A stretch of 64,000 nt of DNA, taken from Clostridium polynesiense (GTDB taxonomy: Bacteria > Bacillota > Clostridia > Clostridiales > Clostridiaceae). Positions 17,964 through 26,156 of this stretch are shown piece by piece (the stretch's first letter is position 1; each line of letters begins with the position of its first letter). The notes beneath the pieces were generated by a model, which was given only the letters and a program-made list of their open reading frames with translations, had not been told where the DNA came from and searched no databases. Location of the stretch: assembly GCF_000820705.1 (NCBI RefSeq), contig NZ_CCXI01000142.1, positions 124,001 to 188,000 on the forward strand. Direction: 5' to 3'. Made by a program: the position numbers and the translations under genes.

Positions 17964-18016
17964 AACAATAAAGGCTTATGAGAGAAGTCATATATTTAAA
18001 ATGAGTACATTATAAA

Positions 18017-18043
18017 AGGACTCAAGGATAAATCCAGAGTCCT
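18017..18043 (-). terminator. terminator after the 48-residue protein gene
   Basis: AGGACTC/GAGTCCT stem with TTTTATAAT following on the minus strand. It lies just downstream of the small gene at 18091-18237. Confidence 0.7.
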
Positions 18044-18090
18044 ATAAGATATCAATCTATCATAAATAGAGGTGATAAAAATTTATAGAA

Positions 18091-18237
18091 TCATGGATTC
18101 ACACTACAGTCAGTACCTATTCTAAAAATGGACGCACTTCTCCCCTTAAGCTCCAAAACTGCACCTTTTGAAACGGAGCTGCTGTGTTTCCACTGCTTAT
18201 TTCCATTGAATTTAAAAGCACTAACTATATCAGCCAT
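18091..18237 (-). CDS. 48-residue small protein
   Basis: ATG at 18237 follows an excellent AAGGAGGG site and opens a frame encoding MADIVSAFKFNGNKQWKH... to ...IFRIGTDCSVNP, stop TGA. A terminator follows. The combination of ribosome site, compact frame and terminator argues for a real gene. It has no membrane helix or recognised domain. It lies between a 117-residue unknown protein and the ABC-F gene, both on the same strand. Confidence 0.65.
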   Translation of the reverse strand: MADIVSAFKFNGNKQWKHSSSVSKGAVLELKGRSASIFRIGTDCSVNP

Positions 18238-18313
18238 GATCTACCCTCCTTAAATTTAAATTTAATTTATTATATACTAATTATTGTAAATATTCAATAA
18301 TTTTTAGTAATAA

Positions 18314-18667
18314 TTAGTAATCTCCTATTATGTCTATGATATATACACCATCACTGTATGTAAATTTATATTGCCCTTCCAGATTAAAACCTATAAGTTC
18401 TTCCCCCACAGGATTCTCATTTTCATTTAATAAAAGAGCTTCCACATACCCTTTTGAATACTTTTCACCGACTTTATTTCCTGATATTACCGATACCTTA
18501 CCTTTAAAACCATTATCAAAGGTAACAAAATACAGCTTTAACACAGCGGACGCTTCTGTACCTGACTTTATAAACTCCTCTTTATCCATATCAATGATAG
18601 CTTGAAGCCTTTGAATATCATCTTCCTTCACCCTTATTATCTTTCTGTATAACAGTACTGAAGCCAT
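18314..18667 (-). CDS. hypothetical 117-residue protein
   Basis: MASVLLYRKIIRVKEDDIQR then a beta-rich part (KLYFVTFDNGFKGKVSVISG, KFTYSDGVYIIDIIGDY). It has a good AGGAGAG ribosome site and no signal peptide or membrane helix. I do not recognise the family. It may be transcribed with the 48-residue gene 76 bases downstream. Confidence 0.7.
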   Translation of the reverse strand: MASVLLYRKIIRVKEDDIQRLQAIIDMDKEEFIKSGTEASAVLKLYFVTFDNGFKGKVSVISGNKVGEKYSKGYVEALLLNENENPVGEELIGFNLEGQYKFTYSDGVYIIDIIGDY

Positions 18668-18822
18668 ATTATAATTCTCTCCTTTCTTTTAGGGAGGTAT
18701 GCTTTTTAGCAGTATTATACTTACTTTATCATAACCTTTAATTTAACTTACTTATTAAAGCTGCTTCAATGTTAATTAAAATTTTCAAAACTATTATTTT
18801 TATTATATGCTATTATTATTTA

Positions 18823-18851
18823 TTGATAACTTTCTATATTGAATATATAAT
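18823..18851 (+). promoter_or_regulatory. sigma-A promoter of the MarR gene
   Basis: TTGATA, 17-base spacer, TATAAT: a near-consensus promoter 50 bases upstream of the MarR start. The partial palindrome TTTGATATC just downstream may be a weak MarR site. Confidence 0.7.
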
Positions 18852-18901
18852 ATTTTATATCCTTTAGTTTGATATCGTACATTTACCTGGAGGTATAAAT
18901 A

Positions 18902-19339
18902 ATGCAAAAAAGAAAAATAGCAATTGAACTTCGCTCTCTTAATAATCTCATTAAACGTTATGTGGATACGGATATAAATAAAAGCAAAAATATCATTGAC
19001 GGTATTACTGGAACTAATGGATGGATTATCCGCTTTATTGCTGAAAACAGCCACCGTGATATATATCAAAGAGATTTAGAGGAAACATTTAATATAACCC
19101 GCTCCACTGCATCCAAGGTAGTAAGCCTCATGGTTCAAAAAGGATTGATTCAATATCAAAGCGTGCCCCATGACGCACGGCTTAAAAAGCTGGTTCTCAC
19201 AGAAAAAGCTATTGAAATATTAGAAATAATGAAGAAAAAAGGTTCCGAGTTAGAAAGCATTTTAACCCGTGGTTTTTCCCAGGAAGAGCTTTCCGCATTA
19301 TATAGCTATATAGAACGTATGAAAAATAATATGCGCTAA
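18902..19339 (+). CDS. MarR family transcriptional regulator
   Basis: 145 residues with the MarR winged-helix core: IYQRDLEETFNITRSTASKVVSLMVQKGLIQYQSVPHDARLKKLVLTEKAIEIL, including the wing Asp-Ala-Arg. MarR dimers repress efflux genes and let go when they bind drugs. A GGAGG site precedes ATG. It sits directly before a two-gene ABC exporter. A perfect palindrome in the gap (19375-19394) is a likely binding site, so it probably represses the exporter and perhaps itself. Confidence 0.9.
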   Translation: MQKRKIAIELRSLNNLIKRYVDTDINKSKNIIDGITGTNGWIIRFIAENSHRDIYQRDLEETFNITRSTASKVVSLMVQKGLIQYQSVPHDARLKKLVLTEKAIEILEIMKKKGSELESILTRGFSQEELSALYSYIERMKNNMR

Positions 19340-19342
19340 CCC

Positions 19343-19363
19343 AGCCGGTTGTTACCGGCTTTT
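19343..19363 (+). terminator. terminator after marR
   Basis: AGCCGG/CCGGCT stem with a 6-base loop and TTTT, right behind the MarR stop. The exporter genes therefore need their own promoter or read-through. Confidence 0.7.
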
Positions 19364-19374
19364 AATTACAATAT

Positions 19375-19394
19375 ATTGTTTGATGTCAAACAAT
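19375..19394. promoter_or_regulatory. palindromic operator, probable MarR site
   Basis: ATTGTTTGA-TG-TCAAACAAT is a perfect 9-bp inverted repeat between the marR terminator and the ABC exporter genes. Size and position fit a MarR operator. Confidence 0.7.
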
Positions 19395-19450
19395 GTTTTT
19401 AATGGACACAGTTTCAAAAATAAACAATTTTTATCAGGAGGGCTTTCTTT

Positions 19451-21202
19451 ATGGTGAAACGACTTGCACGCTGCATAAGGCAGTACAAAAAAGATTCAAT
19501 TTTAACACCGGTGTTTGTATCCCTTGAGGTTGTTATGGAGGTAATTATACCTCTTTTAATGGCTAACCTCATAGACTACGGCATTGATGAAGGAAATATG
19601 CTTTATATTATTAAGATGGGGACTGCACTTTTGATTTCCGCAGCATTTTCCCTTTTGTTTGGAGCACTGGCAGGAAAAAAGGCAGCCTCAGCCTCTGCAG
19701 GTTTTGCTAAAAACCTTAGGAAGGATATGTATTATAATGTCCAGGACTTTTCCTTCTCAAATATAGATAAATTTTCTACAGCTAGTATTGTTACAAGACT
19801 TACAACAGATGTTACCAATGTGCAAAATTCATACCAGATGATTATCCGTATGGCAATCCGTGCACCGATTATGATGATTTTTTCTCTTACTGCATCCTTC
19901 AGTATCGATGCAAAGCTGTCTTTAATCTTCCTTTGCTGTATTCCTGTGCTGGGTGCAGGATTGTGGCTTATTATACAAAACGCCTTTCCAATTTTCGAGA
20001 GGGTATTCCGCACTTATGATAAGCTGAATAACATAGTTCAGGAAAACCTCAGAGGTATTCGAGTAGTAAAGGCTTTTGTAAGAGAAGACTATGAAAAGCA
20101 AAAATTCAATAATATTTCAGAAGAAATATACAAAGACTTTTCTAAAGCTGAAAAAATCATTGCTTTTAACATGCCTCTTATGCAATTTTGTATGTATACC
20201 TGTATGCTTTTGCTATCTTGGTTCGGTGCAAGAGCTATAGTTGCCTCCGGTGGAAATCCTAATACCGGTCTTTCTACTGGTGAATTAATGAGCCTTATTA
20301 CCTATGCCATGCAGATTCTTACAAGCCTTATGGCTATATCCATGGTGTTTGTAATGATTACTATTTCAAGAGCCTCTGCAGAACGTATTGTGGAAATCCT
20401 TGATGAAAAAAGCGATCTTGCCAATAAACAAAATCCGGTGATGAAGGTTAAGGATGGCAGCATTAAATTTGAAAATGTCCGTTTCACTTATTCAAAAAAT
20501 GCTGACAAGCTTGTGCTGGACAATATACACCTGGATATTAAAGCTGGTGAGACAGTGGGAATTATAGGCGGTACAGGCTCCTCTAAATCCAGCCTTGTTC
20601 AGCTTATTCCAAGGTTATATGACGTTACTGAAGGAAGAGTAACCGTAGGAGGAGTTGATGTACGGGATTATGATATTGAAGCACTTAGGCAGGAGGTCTC
20701 AGTAGTTCTTCAGAAAAATATTCTATTTTCAGGAACCATTAAAGAAAATCTAAGATGGGGTAATGAAAATGCAACAGATGAGGAAATTATCCATTCCTGT
20801 AAACTGGCACAAGCCCATGAGTTTATTCTAAACTTCCCTAATGGTTATGACACCTATATTGAACAGGGAGGAACCAATGTATCAGGAGGGCAAAAGCAGC
20901 GCCTTTGTATTGCAAGAGCACTTTTGAAAAAGCCCAAGATACTTATTTTTGACGATTCCACCAGTGCTGTAGATACTAAAACCGATTCACTAATTCGCCG
21001 AGCTTTACAGGAGGAAATCCCCAACACCACAAAGCTTATTATTGCACAAAGGATTTCTTCAATACAGGAGGCGGATAAAATTGTGGTAATGGATGAAGGA
21101 AGAATAAGCGCTATAGGCACTCATGAAGAATTGCTTAAAACCAGCAGCATATATCAAGAGGTATTTCAATCCCAGATGAAAGGAGGAAAACAAAATGAAT
21201 AA
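19451..21202 (+). CDS. heterodimeric ABC exporter subunit with degenerate catalytic site
   Basis: 583 residues: a six-helix exporter domain (1-310) and an ATPase domain with Walker A GGTGSSKS, signature NVSGGQKQRLCIARAL and Walker B ILIFDDSTSAVD. The residue after Walker B is Asp instead of the catalytic Glu. This marks the non-catalytic half of BmrCD/LmrCD/TM287-288-type multidrug exporters. Its intact signature completes the working site with the Walker motifs of the next protein. GGAGGG ribosome site. Overlaps the next gene by 8 bases. Confidence 0.93.
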   Translation: MVKRLARCIRQYKKDSILTPVFVSLEVVMEVIIPLLMANLIDYGIDEGNMLYIIKMGTALLISAAFSLLFGALAGKKAASASAGFAKNLRKDMYYNVQDFSFSNIDKFSTASIVTRLTTDVTNVQNSYQMIIRMAIRAPIMMIFSLTASFSIDAKLSLIFLCCIPVLGAGLWLIIQNAFPIFERVFRTYDKLNNIVQENLRGIRVVKAFVREDYEKQKFNNISEEIYKDFSKAEKIIAFNMPLMQFCMYTCMLLLSWFGARAIVASGGNPNTGLSTGELMSLITYAMQILTSLMAISMVFVMITISRASAERIVEILDEKSDLANKQNPVMKVKDGSIKFENVRFTYSKNADKLVLDNIHLDIKAGETVGIIGGTGSSKSSLVQLIPRLYDVTEGRVTVGGVDVRDYDIEALRQEVSVVLQKNILFSGTIKENLRWGNENATDEEIIHSCKLAQAHEFILNFPNGYDTYIEQGGTNVSGGQKQRLCIARALLKKPKILIFDDSTSAVDTKTDSLIRRALQEEIPNTTKLIIAQRISSIQEADKIVVMDEGRISAIGTHEELLKTSSIYQEVFQSQMKGGKQNE

Positions 21203-23123
21203 GAAAATGAAGTTCCATGAATCTTCTGGAATGTCTTCAAAAAAAAGAAAACCTGACAAAGCTACGATAAAAAGGCTGATGTCATACCTAGGTCAATACA
21301 AATTCGGTCTGACTGTTGTCATGATATGTATCATTTTAAGTGCTGTTGCCAGTGTAGTTTCTTCATTATTTTTACAAACCTTGATTGATGATTATATTTC
21401 TCCTCTCCTTCTGGAAGCAGTAGCTGACTTTTCGGGGCTTTTAAAAGTTATATTAATTATGGGAGTTATCTATATTGTTGGTATACTTTCTGCTCTCATA
21501 TATAACAGAGTAATGGTAGTGATTGCTCAGGGTGTATTAAAAAAGATTCGTGATGAAATGTTTTCACATATGCAAACCCTTCCCATTAACTATTTTGATA
21601 CTCATAACCATGGCGATGTAATGAGTCACTATACAAATGATACCGATACCCTTAGACAGATGATTGCTCAAAGTATTCCTCAGATATTTTCCTCTGTAAT
21701 CACTGTCACTGCTGTGTTCTTCTCCATGCTTACCCTAAGCGTGTGGCTGACTTTATTCGTAGTGATTTTCGTATTCATAACCTTCAAGGTTATAGGTAAA
21801 ATCACAGAAAAAAGCGGTGTGTATTTCGTTAAGCAGCAGCAGGCCTTAGGAGATTTAAATGGATACATAGAAGAAATGATTAATGGACAAAAGGTAGTGA
21901 AGGTATTTTGCCATGAAGAAAAAACCAAAGAGGTTTTTGATGAGAAAAATGAACAGCTTTGCGAAAATGCTACTGCAGCACATCAATTTGCCAATATTCT
22001 TATGCCTATTATGAACAACATGGGCTACATACTTTATGTGCTTATAGCTATCGTCGGAGGTATACTTGGAATTTCCGGTGCAAATAACGTGAGCCTTACA
22101 GGAACAGGAATACTTACATTAGGTATGATTGCCTCCTTCTTACAGTTATCTCGAAGCTTCATTATGCCTTTAAGTCAGGTTTCTCAACAGCTGGCTTCAA
22201 TTATTATGGCGCTGGCAGGAGCAGAGCGTATATTTAAGCTTATGGACGAGAAGAGTGAGATAGATAATGGCTACGTTACCCTGGTAAATGCAAGGTACTC
22301 AAATGGAATACTTACTGAAACATCTAATCGTACAGGTTTATGGGCTTGGAAGCATCCTCATGAAGATGGTTCTGTAACCTATGAAGAAGTAAAAGGTGAG
22401 GTACGGTTTTATGATGTAGACTTTGGCTATGAAGAAGATAAAATCGTTCTTCACAATGTTACCCTTTATGCAGAGCCAGGACAAAAGATAGCCTTTGTAG
22501 GAGCAACAGGAGCAGGAAAAACAACCATAACTAATTTAATCAATCGCTTTTATGATATTGCAGACGGAAAGATAAGATATGACGGCATAAATATCAATAA
22601 AATCAAAAAAAGTGATCTCCGCCGTTCCCTGGGAATAGTTCTTCAGGATGTAAATCTCTTTACCGGTACAGTGATGGAAAATTTACGCTATGGTAAGCTT
22701 GATGCTACTGATGAAGAATGTATTGCAGCAGCAAAGCTTGCTAATGCAGACAGTTTTATTAGAATGCTTCCTGAAGGCTATAACACCATGCTTTCAGGAG
22801 ATGGAAGCGGATTATCACAAGGTCAAAGACAGCTTCTTTCTATTGCCCGGGCAGCAGTGGCAGATCCCCCTGTTATGATATTAGATGAAGCTACCTCCTC
22901 CATAGATACAAGAACTGAAGCAATAGTGCAGCAAGGTATGGATGCTCTTATGCACGGAAGGACAGTATTTGTTATTGCCCATAGACTTTCTACAGTTCAA
23001 AATTCAGATGTAATTATGGTTCTTGAATCAGGGTCTATCATTGAACGGGGTAATCACGAAAAACTCATAGCTGAAAAAGGTAAATACTATCAGCTGTATA
23101 CCGGAGCCTTTGAGTTAGAATAA
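21195..23123 (+). CDS. heterodimeric ABC exporter subunit with catalytic Glu
   Basis: 642 residues, partner of the previous gene. Walker A GATGAGKTT and Walker B MILDEATSSID carry the catalytic Glu, while the signature is changed to GLSQGQRQLLSIARA. That is the complementary asymmetry expected for the second half of a heterodimer. An insert of about 50 residues before the ATPase core (ILTETSNRTGLWAWKHPHEDG) is characteristic of this subfamily. It should export hydrophobic drugs or cell-made compounds and appears to be controlled by the upstream MarR protein. GGAGG ribosome site inside the end of the first gene. Confidence 0.93.
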   Translation: MNKKMKFHESSGMSSKKRKPDKATIKRLMSYLGQYKFGLTVVMICIILSAVASVVSSLFLQTLIDDYISPLLLEAVADFSGLLKVILIMGVIYIVGILSALIYNRVMVVIAQGVLKKIRDEMFSHMQTLPINYFDTHNHGDVMSHYTNDTDTLRQMIAQSIPQIFSSVITVTAVFFSMLTLSVWLTLFVVIFVFITFKVIGKITEKSGVYFVKQQQALGDLNGYIEEMINGQKVVKVFCHEEKTKEVFDEKNEQLCENATAAHQFANILMPIMNNMGYILYVLIAIVGGILGISGANNVSLTGTGILTLGMIASFLQLSRSFIMPLSQVSQQLASIIMALAGAERIFKLMDEKSEIDNGYVTLVNARYSNGILTETSNRTGLWAWKHPHEDGSVTYEEVKGEVRFYDVDFGYEEDKIVLHNVTLYAEPGQKIAFVGATGAGKTTITNLINRFYDIADGKIRYDGININKIKKSDLRRSLGIVLQDVNLFTGTVMENLRYGKLDATDEECIAAAKLANADSFIRMLPEGYNTMLSGDGSGLSQGQRQLLSIARAAVADPPVMILDEATSSIDTRTEAIVQQGMDALMHGRTVFVIAHRLSTVQNSDVIMVLESGSIIERGNHEKLIAEKGKYYQLYTGAFELE

Positions 23124-23174
23124 CAATTATATTTTTATAGATAATATTAATCAGAATTTATCTTCCAAAGCAAT

Positions 23175-23210
23175 AAAAACTGCCGGTGAAATCCCCACCG
23201 GCAGTTTTTA
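23175..23210. terminator. bidirectional terminator between converging genes
   Basis: AAAAACTGCCGGTG/CACCGGCAGTTTTT: a GC-rich perfect stem flanked by A-run and T-run. It serves the ABC exporter from the left and the small genes from the right. Confidence 0.9.
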
Positions 23211-23513
23211 TCTTTTTTCTTCACAAATCCTTTTATAATCTTCCTCAGAAATATTGGAAAGTACACCCTTTCCCCAGAAAGCAACATCATCAATAGCAAG
23301 CCATCTGCTTTTTTGGCCATAGGTAAAATCTAAGACAGCATTATAGCCTTTAGCCTTTGCCTGAGTGGCTAAATCCTCTTTAACATCCCTTAGGGATTTA
23401 AGCTGTGCTCCAAGGACAAAGCTTAAATCACACTGTACTCTTTCACCATATTGTGCTCCTTCCTGCATACCTTCCACAAAAACTATATCTTTATAAACTG
23501 TAGTGTAAGCCAT
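23208..23513 (-). CDS. hypothetical 101-residue protein (heavy-metal-binding/YbjQ-like possibility)
   Basis: MAYTTVYKDIVFVEGMQEG then LGAQLKSLRDVKEDLATQAKAKGYNAVLDFTYGQ. The alternation of strands and a helix with GYNAVLDF resembles the YbjQ/heavy-metal-binding fold, but I cannot confirm it. No signal peptide. The stop overlaps the terminator, and the start overlaps the stop of the upstream DUF4177 gene, so the two are co-translated. Confidence 0.65.
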   Translation of the reverse strand: MAYTTVYKDIVFVEGMQEGAQYGERVQCDLSFVLGAQLKSLRDVKEDLATQAKAKGYNAVLDFTYGQKSRWLAIDDVAFWGKGVLSNISEEDYKRICEEKR

Positions 23514-23704
23514 TATTCATCACGTTCCATTATTGTAATAAACTCCTGCCTTCCGGAACCAAAGCCTCCAATATCCGCTGTGGCGCATCCTATTACTCTC
23601 CACCCCTGCTCAGCATAGGCATTGATTGCATTTTCTAGATTCTGCGGATCAAACTTTCCTGAAAACCATTTATCCTTTTGAGTTAAAACCTTATATCTTT
23701 TCAT
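23513..23704 (-). CDS. DUF4177 small protein
   Basis: 63 residues: MKRYKVLTQKDKWFSGKF, then LENAINAYAEQGWRVIGCAT and QEFITIMERDE. It has the same AEQGWRV and terminal MER pattern as the gene at 14428-14613, with which it is a paralogue. A GAGGGGGC ribosome site is present. It starts a two-gene operon with the 101-residue protein. Confidence 0.8.
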   Translation of the reverse strand: MKRYKVLTQKDKWFSGKFDPQNLENAINAYAEQGWRVIGCATADIGGFGSGRQEFITIMERDE

Positions 23705-24023
23705 GGATATTGCCCCCTCTTTAATAAGAATCTATATGAATTAAAATACTGATAATAAAATAGAAACACATAATTTTTCTCACATTTTATGTTATTCATT
23801 AAAGACTCTTATCAGAACATAAAATATCCGCTTTATTAGTTTTTTAACTCATGGAGCAGAGCCTTACTTATTTCTATTTTAGATATATTTATGAGGAAGG
23901 ATTAAGATATGGTTATTTATGTAATATAATATATAATAAGTAAAATTATTATATATAGCAGTAAATGAACTTAAGTGTTTTAAGAGCTTAAACCTTAAAA
24001 CAACTTTTCTGGGAGGTTTTTAA
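23705..24023. other. divergent intergenic region, no gene seen
   Basis: About 320 very AT-rich bases between divergent genes. It should contain promoters in both directions (TATAAT-like boxes near 23926-23940), but I find no coding frame, repeat or strong hairpin. Confidence 0.4.
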
Positions 24024-24305
24024 ATGAATGAAAAACCATTAAATAAAGAGGACAGGGTTTGGAAAGTAATGTTTTGGCTGTCAGTAATACTATTGCCGTA
24101 TATGATATATCTTCTCTTACGAGGCGGTAATATGGTTGAAAACGCAAAAAGTACAAGTTGGTCCTCAATTTTAACATTCCCCTTGGTAAATATTCTTAAT
24201 ATATTTTCAGGAATAAAAAGAAGAGAAAAATATCAGATACTTACTTCTATAGTTTTACTACTGCCCGTTGTGGCCTTTCAGTTAATCCCCAAAATATTTT
24301 TCTAA
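24024..24305 (+). CDS. small hydrophobic membrane protein
   Basis: 93 residues with about three membrane segments (VMFWLSVILLPYMIYLLL, a central one around 45-60, and ILTSIVLLLPVVAFQLI). GGGAGG ribosome site. No recognised family. It precedes an SdpI-like gene and a CPBP protease on the same strand, so the three may form a membrane or immunity cluster. Confidence 0.65.
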   Translation: MNEKPLNKEDRVWKVMFWLSVILLPYMIYLLLRGGNMVENAKSTSWSSILTFPLVNILNIFSGIKRREKYQILTSIVLLLPVVAFQLIPKIFF

Positions 24306-24394
24306 AATAAGCCTTAACAGAAGATTGAAAAATCATTTTTGTAGTCATACACTATAATTAACAGGGGTATAATATTAATTTTTAAGGTGGGATT

Positions 24395-24760
24395 ATGATG
24401 TTTGTATTTCTATTAAGCATGCTGCTGCTTATACCACTTACCATGATTGGATTTGGTGCTTTGTGGAAGAATCATGCTCCAAAGGATATCAACGTACTTT
24501 ATGGATATAGGACTTCAAGATCTATGAAAAACAAAGAAACTTGGGAATTTGCCCATAAATATTGCGGCAGACTGTGGCTTGTATCTGGGATTATACTTAT
24601 GATTTCCTCCCTCATTGCTATGTTTGTCTTTAAGCATCAGGCAGAATCTGCTTCCATTTGGATTATATGGGGTCAGATTTTAATACTTATAATCAGCATA
24701 TTTCCAACAGAACTGGCGTTAAAGAGGAATTTTGATGAACAAGGTAATTTGAGAAAATAA
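24395..24760 (+). CDS. SdpI family membrane protein
   Basis: 121 residues. LYGYRTSRSMKNKETWEFAHKYCGRLW between membrane helices is the SdpI core signature (GYRTxxSMKNxETW), with a third helix near the C-terminus. SdpI protects Bacillus cells from the SdpC toxin. Stand-alone homologues are common and mostly unstudied. AAGGTGG ribosome site. Followed by a CPBP protease. Confidence 0.85.
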   Translation: MMFVFLLSMLLLIPLTMIGFGALWKNHAPKDINVLYGYRTSRSMKNKETWEFAHKYCGRLWLVSGIILMISSLIAMFVFKHQAESASIWIIWGQILILIISIFPTELALKRNFDEQGNLRK

Positions 24761-24846
24761 TTAAACACCAAAATATGGTATAATATATTATATGTAATAA
24801 TCGTAAATTATTGTAAAGAAGTAATCATCTATATTTTGGGGGATAT

Positions 24847-25605
24847 ATGAATAAACGAATAACTATTAATTATTTGATTGGAACATTTTTGATAACCTAT
24901 ATAATGTGGGGTATTATCATTGCTGCAAATGGAGTTGGTTATCTCCAGCACGGTACACCTATATCCATGATACTATATACAATTGGAGGTAACGCCCCGC
25001 CAATTGCTGCATATGCTGTTTTAAAAAAAGCACATAAAATAGCAGGTATTAAGCAATTGGCAAAAGAGGCCTTTGCAGCTAAGCAAAAGCCTGTATTTTA
25101 TGCTGTACTTATAGCATTCTTAATCCTGTATTTCGGAGTTCCCGGGGTTATGCAGGGTATATCAAGGGGAGCAGAGCTTTATGTAGGAATTTTGTCCATT
25201 CCCTTGATGATTTTATTTGGAGGGTTAGAGGAGCTTGGCTGGCGATACATTTTACAAAGATCATTAGAAAGTAAGCTTCCCTTTGGAATTGCAGCTTCAC
25301 TTACAGCATGTATTTGGGCAGTATGGCATCTGCCTTTGTTTTTCATTAAAGGAACAGTACAAAGCACCTGGGATTTTGGCTTATTTATCATTATGGTATT
25401 TGGAATGTCCTTTGCCCTTGCAGCTATATTATATATAAGCAAAAGTATATGGCTATGCATCCTGTTTCACAGTATGATAAATGCCCTAAGTTCATCATGG
25501 ATAATTAAGGATAGCATAGAGATAAAAATCTGCACTGCCATAGCAATGATTATTTTATCACTTCTCATCGTTAAGTATTACAAAAGGAAAAATTTATCCA
25601 CTTAG
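24847..25605 (+). CDS. CPBP family intramembrane glutamic protease
   Basis: 252 residues, about seven membrane helices. The catalytic motifs are FGGLEELGWRYILQ (EExxxR), AVWHLPLF (FxxxH-like) and CILFHSMINALS (HxxxN/B). CPBP/Abi proteins cleave membrane substrates. In Firmicutes they often lie in bacteriocin and self-immunity loci. GGGGG ribosome site. The promoter of the hflX leader starts right after its stop. Confidence 0.88.
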   Translation: MNKRITINYLIGTFLITYIMWGIIIAANGVGYLQHGTPISMILYTIGGNAPPIAAYAVLKKAHKIAGIKQLAKEAFAAKQKPVFYAVLIAFLILYFGVPGVMQGISRGAELYVGILSIPLMILFGGLEELGWRYILQRSLESKLPFGIAASLTACIWAVWHLPLFFIKGTVQSTWDFGLFIIMVFGMSFALAAILYISKSIWLCILFHSMINALSSSWIIKDSIEIKICTAIAMIILSLLIVKYYKRKNLST

Positions 25606-25607
25606 TA

Positions 25608-25636
25608 TATACAATTTCTAAAATTTGGTTTATAAT
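25608..25636 (+). promoter_or_regulatory. promoter of the hflX leader RNA
   Basis: TATACA (25608-25613), 17 bases, TATAAT (25631-25636). Transcription from about 25643 gives a leader of about 560 bases before hflX. Confidence 0.6.
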
Positions 25637-25677
25637 AACTATATATTATATTAAAAATCCTGAAGGGAGACTGTAAA

Positions 25678-25749
25678 ATGTTAATTTACAAAGATAGAAC
25701 CAATAAAAACACAAAAAATAATATGTACAGTCTGCTGTTAGTGAATTAA
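25678..25749 (+). CDS. 23-residue leader peptide of the hflX attenuator
   Basis: ATG at 25678 has AAGGGAG 8 bases upstream and begins MLIYKDRTNKN; the peptide ends MYSLLLVN before TAA. The bases AGTCTGC inside codons near its end (25729-25735) can pair with GCAGACT (25797-25803), the left arm of terminator 1 plus three following bases. That is the usual layout of ribosome-mediated attenuation: a ribosome stalled early leaves the antiterminator free, while one that reaches the stop codon covers it. Confidence 0.7.
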   Translation: MLIYKDRTNKNTKNNMYSLLLVN

Positions 25750-25794
25750 GTATGCTATTTTAGTGTGCTATATTGTTTTATATGAAAAATCACT

Positions 25795-25825
25795 CCGCAG
25801 ACTTTAAGGCTGCGGTTTTTATATT
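25795..25825 (+). terminator. hflX leader terminator 1
   Basis: CCGCAG/CTGCGG stem with a 9-base loop and TTTTTATATTTTA tail. The left arm overlaps the antiterminator pairing site of the leader peptide gene. Confidence 0.8.
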
Positions 25826-25905
25826 TTAATCAGTATATAATTGATTTATTAAATATAGCTGGATTTATAATTCAGTTTTATATTTATGAAATTATAATGT
25901 AATTG

Positions 25906-25930
25906 CCGCAGAGAAAATCTGCGGTTTTTT
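25906..25930 (+). terminator. hflX leader terminator 2
   Basis: CCGCAGA-GAAAA-TCTGCGG followed by six T. It reuses the CCGCAG core of terminator 1. Confidence 0.85.
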
Positions 25931-25955
25931 GATTTTAAGCTTTTATTGATATTTT

Positions 25956-26020
25956 AGCCGCAGTGGAGTGCTGTAACTTTCAAGCAGCACTTCTTCTGGG
26001 GCTTTTATATATTTTTATCC
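25956..26020 (+). terminator. hflX leader terminator 3 or large hairpin
   Basis: AGCC, CAG and GAGTGCTG pair in order with CAGCACTTC, CTG and GGCT. The stem is followed by TTTATATATTTTTA. The left arm again contains GCCGCAG, so it could exchange partners with the earlier hairpins. Confidence 0.65.
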
Positions 26021-26060
26021 TTATAAAGCCTATATTAAATTACCTTAGGGGGCGTTAAAA

Positions 26061-26081
26061 ATGAGAATGAGAATAAAATAG
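26061..26081 (+). CDS. micro-ORF MRMRIK upstream of hflX
   Basis: ATG with AGGGGG 8 bases upstream encodes only MRMRIK before TAG. Arg-Met-Arg is a +X+ motif of the kind that stalls macrolide-bound ribosomes. AATTACC before it and GGTAATT after it are complementary and enclose the frame, so ribosome position can change the local fold. Confidence 0.65.
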   Translation: MRMRIK

Positions 26082-26132
26082 GGTAATTGCCCTGAATAGT
26101 AAGGTTAAAGTTTAAATTAGGAGGTTATAAAA

Positions 26133-26156
26133 ATGAGGTTGAGATTTTATAGATAG
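26133..26156 (+). CDS. micro-ORF MRLRFYR upstream of hflX
   Basis: ATG with AGGAGG 8 bases upstream encodes MRLRFYR before TAG. MRLRF is the core of the ErmD-type leader, whose MRLR part is known to be enough for macrolide-dependent arrest. It ends 50 bases before hflX. The sequence TATAGATAGT at its end is repeated just before the hflX ribosome site. Confidence 0.7.
   Translation: MRLRFYR

Noticed and set aside
17812-17991. Sixty hydrophobic residues in front of the ABC-F protein
   Set aside because: ABC-F proteins are soluble. The ribosome site GGAGG is right before ATG 17811, and the stretch coincides with the promoter region.
25891-25905. Tiny frames MKL and a lone start-stop pair before terminator 2 as extra leader peptides
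   Set aside because: No ribosome binding site in front of them; probably chance.
25795-25930. CRISPR-like repeats because CCGCAG recurs
   Set aside because: The recurring unit is only six to seven bases, part of terminators with T-tracts. There is no regular spacing or spacers.
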